From Cacconaster sp045599325 (GTDB lineage: Bacteria > Bacteroidota > Bacteroidia > Bacteroidales > UBA932): DNA of 64,000 nt. Position numbers and translations under genes: made by a program. The first letter of the stretch is position 1. Every line of letters begins with the position of its first letter. The notes beneath the pieces are model-generated. The model was not told the DNA's origin, did no database searches, and worked only from the letters and a program-made list of their open reading frames with translations. Below, one piece after another: positions 60,417 through 64,000 of this stretch. The stretch is from positions 1-64,000 of the forward strand of contig JAZRVT010000003.1 in the NCBI GenBank assembly GCA_045599325.1, read 5' to 3'.

Positions 60417-61730
60417 ATGAACTTAGTAGCGATAGTAGGACGCCCGAATGTGGGCAAATCAACCCTTTTCAACCGTCTTGTAGGTGTACGGCAGGCTATT
60501 GTCGATGAGACAGCCGGCGTGACACGTGACCGCCATTATGGGAAGTGCGAGTGGTGCGGCAACGAATTCTCTGTCGTCGACACTGGCGGCTTCACCTCCA
60601 ACAGCGACGATGTGTTCGAGAGCGAGATCCGCAAGCAGGTGCTCATTGCAATCGAGGAGTGCGACCTGGTGCTCTTCCTTGTGGAGGCTGCCACAGGCAT
60701 AACTGATTTCGACTCAGAGATTGCCGACATCCTCCGCCGCAGCAAGAAGCCGGTACTTCTGGTGGTCAACAAAGTTGACACGGGCGACAAGATGTACGAC
60801 AGCTGGCAGTTCTACGGCCTCGGCCTCGGCGACCCGATGTGCATTGCCGCTGCGACAGGCAGCGGAACCGGCGATATGCTGGACAAGGTGGTCGAGATGC
60901 TGCCGAAGGAGACGAAAGATGTCGCGGACCCTTATGAGGGGCTTCCGCACTTCACCATCGTGGGCAAGCCGAATGTCGGCAAGTCCTCCCTGACCAATGC
61001 ACTGCTGGGCGAGGAGCGCAACATCGTCACTCCGGTTGCCGGCACTACCCGTGACGCAATCTCCTCCCACTACAACAAGTACGGCCGCGAGTTCATGATT
61101 GTCGACACGGCCGGCCTCCGCAAGAAGAACCGTGTCACCGAAGACCTTGAGTTCTACTCTGTCCTCCGCTCGATCCGGGCCATCGAGAACTCCGATGTGT
61201 GCATCCTGATGGTAGACGCCACAACGGGCATCGAGGCTCAGGATATGGCAATCTTCAACCTGATCATCCGCAACAGGAAAGGATGCGTCATAGTGGTGAA
61301 CAAGTGGGACCTCGTCGAGGGCAAGACCGCCAACACGATGAAGGAGTACAGGGAATCGATAGCGGCCCGCCTCGCTCCGTTCAACGACATTCCGATTGTA
61401 TTCACATCTGCAATCTCCAAGCAGAGGATTATGGATGTGCTCGAGGCTGCGGGGAATGTCTATGACAACTATTCCCGCAGGATCCCGACTTCACAGCTCA
61501 ATGAGGCGATGCTCCCTGAGATCGAGAACTATCCTCCGCCTGCCTGGAAGGGCAAGTACATCAAGATCAAGTACATCACACAGCTGCCTACACGCTCGCC
61601 GTCGTTCGCCTTCTTCTGCAACCTGCCGCAGTATATCCGCGACCCGTACAAGCACTATCTGGAGAACAGGCTTCGCAGCCACTTTGACTTCAGCGGCTGT
61701 GCGATTCAGATTTTCCTGCGTCAGAAATAG
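60417..61730 (+). CDS. der: GTPase Der (EngA)
   Basis: Der is a tandem-GTPase 50S assembly factor. G1 motifs GRPNVGKSTLFNRL and GKPNVGKSSLTNALLG, G3 DTGGF and DTAGLRKK, G4 NKVDT and NKWD are all present. The C-terminal KH-like domain ends with CAIQIFLRQK. 437 residues, full length. Confidence 0.97.
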   Translation: MNLVAIVGRPNVGKSTLFNRLVGVRQAIVDETAGVTRDRHYGKCEWCGNEFSVVDTGGFTSNSDDVFESEIRKQVLIAIEECDLVLFLVEAATGITDFDSEIADILRRSKKPVLLVVNKVDTGDKMYDSWQFYGLGLGDPMCIAAATGSGTGDMLDKVVEMLPKETKDVADPYEGLPHFTIVGKPNVGKSSLTNALLGEERNIVTPVAGTTRDAISSHYNKYGREFMIVDTAGLRKKNRVTEDLEFYSVLRSIRAIENSDVCILMVDATTGIEAQDMAIFNLIIRNRKGCVIVVNKWDLVEGKTANTMKEYRESIAARLAPFNDIPIVFTSAISKQRIMDVLEAAGNVYDNYSRRIPTSQLNEAMLPEIENYPPPAWKGKYIKIKYITQLPTRSPSFAFFCNLPQYIRDPYKHYLENRLRSHFDFSGCAIQIFLRQK

Positions 61731-62291
61731 TTAGATTCCGTCCGGATAGACGGTCCTCTCAGGGTGACGGCCCTGAGGGTTGAGATTCTTGTAGTATCTC
61801 TGGATTTCCCTGAGGTCCGCTTCGGCATCGTCAGTGGTCACGAAGCGCGGGCCGTAGGATATCTCTTTCTTCTCCCATTCGAAATGGCCGAGATACACGG
61901 GCACTCCGGCACTGTGAGCAATGGCGTGGAACCCTTTTTTCCAGCGCTTCACAGGTTTGCGTGTCCCTTCAGGCGCGAGGGCGAGATGGATGTGGTCCCT
62001 GCTGTTGAAGGCTTCGATGGTCTGCTTGAGGACCCCGGCTCCGCGGGCGCGGTCGACAGGGATGACTCTGCATTTCCTGAGTATGGGGCTGAGAGGCCAT
62101 TTGAAAAACTCCTTCTTCATCATAACGCTCATCCTGTCGCCCATCGCACGGGTGTAGAGGAAGAAGATGAAGAAGTCGCCGATGCAGGTGTGGGGCACGC
62201 CCAGAATCACGGCCTTCGGCTCCGGAACAGGCTCCTCGATGAGCATCTTCCAGCCTAAGACTCTGGTCAGGATGAATTTGGAGAGGTTCAT
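61731..62291 (-). CDS. PlsC-like acyltransferase
   Basis: 186 residues of the lysophosphatidate-type acyltransferase fold: VPHTCIGDFFIF contains the HX4D catalytic motif, and ALAPEGTRKPVKRWKKGFHAIA holds the second motif (EGTR). No clear TM helix other than the first hydrophobic stretch. Probable membrane phospholipid synthesis at the inner leaflet; the acyl acceptor is unsure. It begins 3 bases after the parE stop on the same strand, and is convergent with der. Confidence 0.88.
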   Translation of the reverse strand: MNLSKFILTRVLGWKMLIEEPVPEPKAVILGVPHTCIGDFFIFFLYTRAMGDRMSVMMKKEFFKWPLSPILRKCRVIPVDRARGAGVLKQTIEAFNSRDHIHLALAPEGTRKPVKRWKKGFHAIAHSAGVPVYLGHFEWEKKEISYGPRFVTTDDAEADLREIQRYYKNLNPQGRHPERTVYPDGI

Positions 62292-62294
62292 CGT

Positions 62295-64000
62295 CTACTG
62301 CTCTTCTTCAGTGTTGTCAATGTTGCTGCGGAGGTTGTTGCGGATGAACTTCTGGCGGACAGGGGTGTTGTTGCCCATATAGAACTCAATCAGGTCTGAG
62401 ATCTTGTCCTCGCTGGTCAGGCGGACCATCTCGAGGCGGATATCGTCGCCGATGAAGCCCTTGAATTCGTCAGGCGAGATTTCGCCGAGGCCTTTGAACC
62501 TGGTGATTTCCGCACTCTTGCCGAGTTTCTTGACGGCGGCCTCTTTCTCTGCCGAACTGTAGCAGTAGAAGTTGCTCTTTTTGTCGCGTACACGGAACAA
62601 AGGGGTCTGCAGGATGTAGAGGTGCCCTGCGCGGACCACGTCCGGATAGAATTTCAGGAAGAATGTGAGCATCAGCAGGCGGATGTGCATTCCGTCCACA
62701 TCGGCATCTGTCGCGATGACGATGTTGTTGTAGCGGAGCCCTTCGACACCGTCCTCGATGTTGAGTGCGGACTGAAGGAGGCAGAGTTCCACATTCTTGT
62801 CCACATAGAGGTCCTTCTTTGAGGCCTTTGCGCAGTTGAACGGCTTGCCCATAAGACTGAACACCGCCTGGACATTGGCGTCGCGGCTCTTGGTGATGCT
62901 TCCGGATGCCGAGTCGCCCTCAGTGATGAAGATGGTGGTCTTCTCTGCGAGCGGGTTCCTGTCGCCGTAGTGGACGCGGCAGTCGCGCAGCTTCTTGTTG
63001 TGGATGGATGCTTTCTTCAGGCGGGCCTTGGTCTTCTTGCTGATGCTGGAGATAGCGTTGCGTTCCTTTTCGGAATCCTGGATCTTCGCCAGGATGATGT
63101 CCGCCACGTCAAGGTGCTTGTGGAGGTAGTTGTCCAGTTCGGTGTACAGGAAGTCCGCCATCGTCTTGCTGATGGTAGGCCCGTGGGTGCCGTCCTGCTT
63201 GTTCTGCCACATATACTTGCTGCCCAGCTGGACTTTGGTCTGCCCTTCGAATTCCGGTTCCTGGATGCGCACGCTCACGGCGCCTATGATGGACTGGCGG
63301 ATGTCCACGGGGTTGAAGTCTTTCTTGTAGAAATCCTTCAGCACTTTCGCGATGGCCTCCTTGAAGGCTGCGAGGTGAGTGCCGCCGAGGGTTGTGTTCT
63401 GGCCGTTGACGAATGAATAGATGTTCTCACCGTAGCCGCTGCCGTGGGTGAATGCCACCTCTATGTCCGAGGTCTTGAGGTGGATCGGCTCGTAGAGCGG
63501 CTCATCCTCGATGCTTTCGTTGAGGAGGTCGAGCAGACCGTTGTCGGACTTGTATTCCTGGCCGTTGAAGCTGAGTTTCAGACCGACGTTGAGATAGGAG
63601 TAGTTGCGGAGCATAGTCTCGATATACTCCATATTGTACTCGTACGGTTCAAAGAGGGTGTCGTCCGGGATGAAGCTGACGAAAGTTCCGTTCTTCTCTC
63701 TTGTCGGCTCAGTCCTGAGCTCTTCAGTGACGCGCTTTCCCTTGGCGTATTCGATGCGCATAGTCTCGCTGTCACGGAAAGACTGGATCACGAACCTTGA
63801 TGAGAGCGCGTTGGCTGCCTTGAGACCCACGCCGTTCATACCGACTGACTTCTGGAAATTGCGGCTGTCGAACTTTCCGCCTGTATGGAGCATGCTGGCG
63901 GCCGAATCGAGGGTGTTGTTGCCGTCCTTGTCGAAGCCGAACGGGATGCCGCGTCCGAAGTCCCTGATCGAGATTGACTTGTCCTCGCCGATCTCGATGA
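62295..64000 (-). CDS. parE: DNA topoisomerase IV subunit B, 3' part
   Basis: The frame is open to base 64000, so the protein's N-terminus (the start of the GHKL ATPase) lies outside the window. Visible at the edge is IRDFGRGIPFG, then MLHTGGKFDSRNFQKSVGMNGVGLKAANALS. The TOPRIM domain has TTIFITEGDSASGS and NNIVIATDADVDGMHIRLLMLTF, with RFKGLGEISPDEF after it. The K-rich segment KKTKARLKKASIHNKKLRDC and the EGDSA form favour the Bacteroidota ParE type over GyrB. It decatenates chromosomes with ParC, which is not in the window. Confidence 0.9.
   Translation of the reverse strand, partial: IEIGEDKSISIRDFGRGIPFGFDKDGNNTLDSAASMLHTGGKFDSRNFQKSVGMNGVGLKAANALSSRFVIQSFRDSETMRIEYAKGKRVTEELRTEPTREKNGTFVSFIPDDTLFEPYEYNMEYIETMLRNYSYLNVGLKLSFNGQEYKSDNGLLDLLNESIEDEPLYEPIHLKTSDIEVAFTHGSGYGENIYSFVNGQNTTLGGTHLAAFKEAIAKVLKDFYKKDFNPVDIRQSIIGAVSVRIQEPEFEGQTKVQLGSKYMWQNKQDGTHGPTISKTMADFLYTELDNYLHKHLDVADIILAKIQDSEKERNAISSISKKTKARLKKASIHNKKLRDCRVHYGDRNPLAEKTTIFITEGDSASGSITKSRDANVQAVFSLMGKPFNCAKASKKDLYVDKNVELCLLQSALNIEDGVEGLRYNNIVIATDADVDGMHIRLLMLTFFLKFYPDVVRAGHLYILQTPLFRVRDKKSNFYCYSSAEKEAAVKKLGKSAEITRFKGLGEISPDEFKGFIGDDIRLEMVRLTSEDKISDLIEFYMGNNTPVRQKFIRNNLRSNIDNTEEEQ

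Overview
The window is a chromosomal segment of a Bacteroidota bacterium, most likely order Bacteroidales. The grounds are TAnnTTTG-type -7 promoter elements, the TonB-dependent receptor, DUF3078 and DUF4783 proteins, a BACON/PEGA envelope protein, GH9 and GH78 glycosidases, an archaeal-type ProS, NfnAB, and housekeeping proteins that read as Bacteroidales. The base composition looks moderately GC-rich (by eye, not computed). Genus cannot be set from the sequence alone; an uncultured gut or rumen lineage would fit. Coding density is very high. No gap exceeds about 190 bases, and I see no phage genes, integrase, insertion sequence, rRNA or CRISPR array.

Layout. 1-2021: murF (cut by the window edge), then rimM and rpsP on the minus strand. 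2207-7761: a four-gene plus-strand operon with overlapping or abutting ends. It encodes a two-helix RCK-type ion channel with a C-terminal ryanodine-receptor (RyR) domain, a stand-alone RyR protein, a membrane-anchored TIR protein and a secreted PEGA-domain protein. This is the most unusual part of the window. 7770-13408: rimP-nusA-infB-purB on the minus strand, with a truncated RimP and a hairpin plus U-run in the leader. 13589-16780: lpxD-lpxC-lpxA (lipid A) and a WbqC-like gene. 16777-19309: two envelope proteins. 19404-23129: proS, a DUF3078 protein and tilS. 23098-26138: an apparent metal module (HMA protein, TonB receptor, His-rich membrane protein). 26207-34539: sppA, a GH9-NodB fusion, an MgtC-like protein, electron-bifurcating nfnAB and hisS.

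34613-44768 is an envelope and accessory stretch. It holds a small Cys-rich lipoprotein, a CNNM/CBS transporter, an S41 protease, an NhaC-type antiporter, two head-to-head paralogous alpha/beta hydrolases around an inverted repeat, a beta-propeller lipoprotein, a GNAT protein and a GH78 rhamnosidase. 44789-44861 is an initiator tRNA. 44904-64000 holds tdk, rsmI, a ComEA-like HhH protein, a NatAB-type ABC exporter, a fused nucleotidase with reversed domain order, a DUF4783 protein, rlmH, an NtrY-like kinase, a transglutaminase, efp, ispH, cmk, an NtrX-like regulator without its DNA-binding domain, der, a PlsC-like acyltransferase and parE (cut by the window edge).

How the genes work together. 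Translation and ribosome-maturation genes (rpsP, rimM, rimP, nusA, infB, proS, hisS, tilS, rlmH, rsmI, efp, der, initiator tRNA) alternate with envelope genes (murF, lpxDCA, outer-membrane proteins, lipoproteins) and carbohydrate-degrading enzymes. The RyR/TIR/channel/PEGA operon stands out from this background. I infer that it is an envelope-to-cytoplasm signalling or defence unit in which a TIR-made NAD-derived molecule could gate the channel; that inference is untested.
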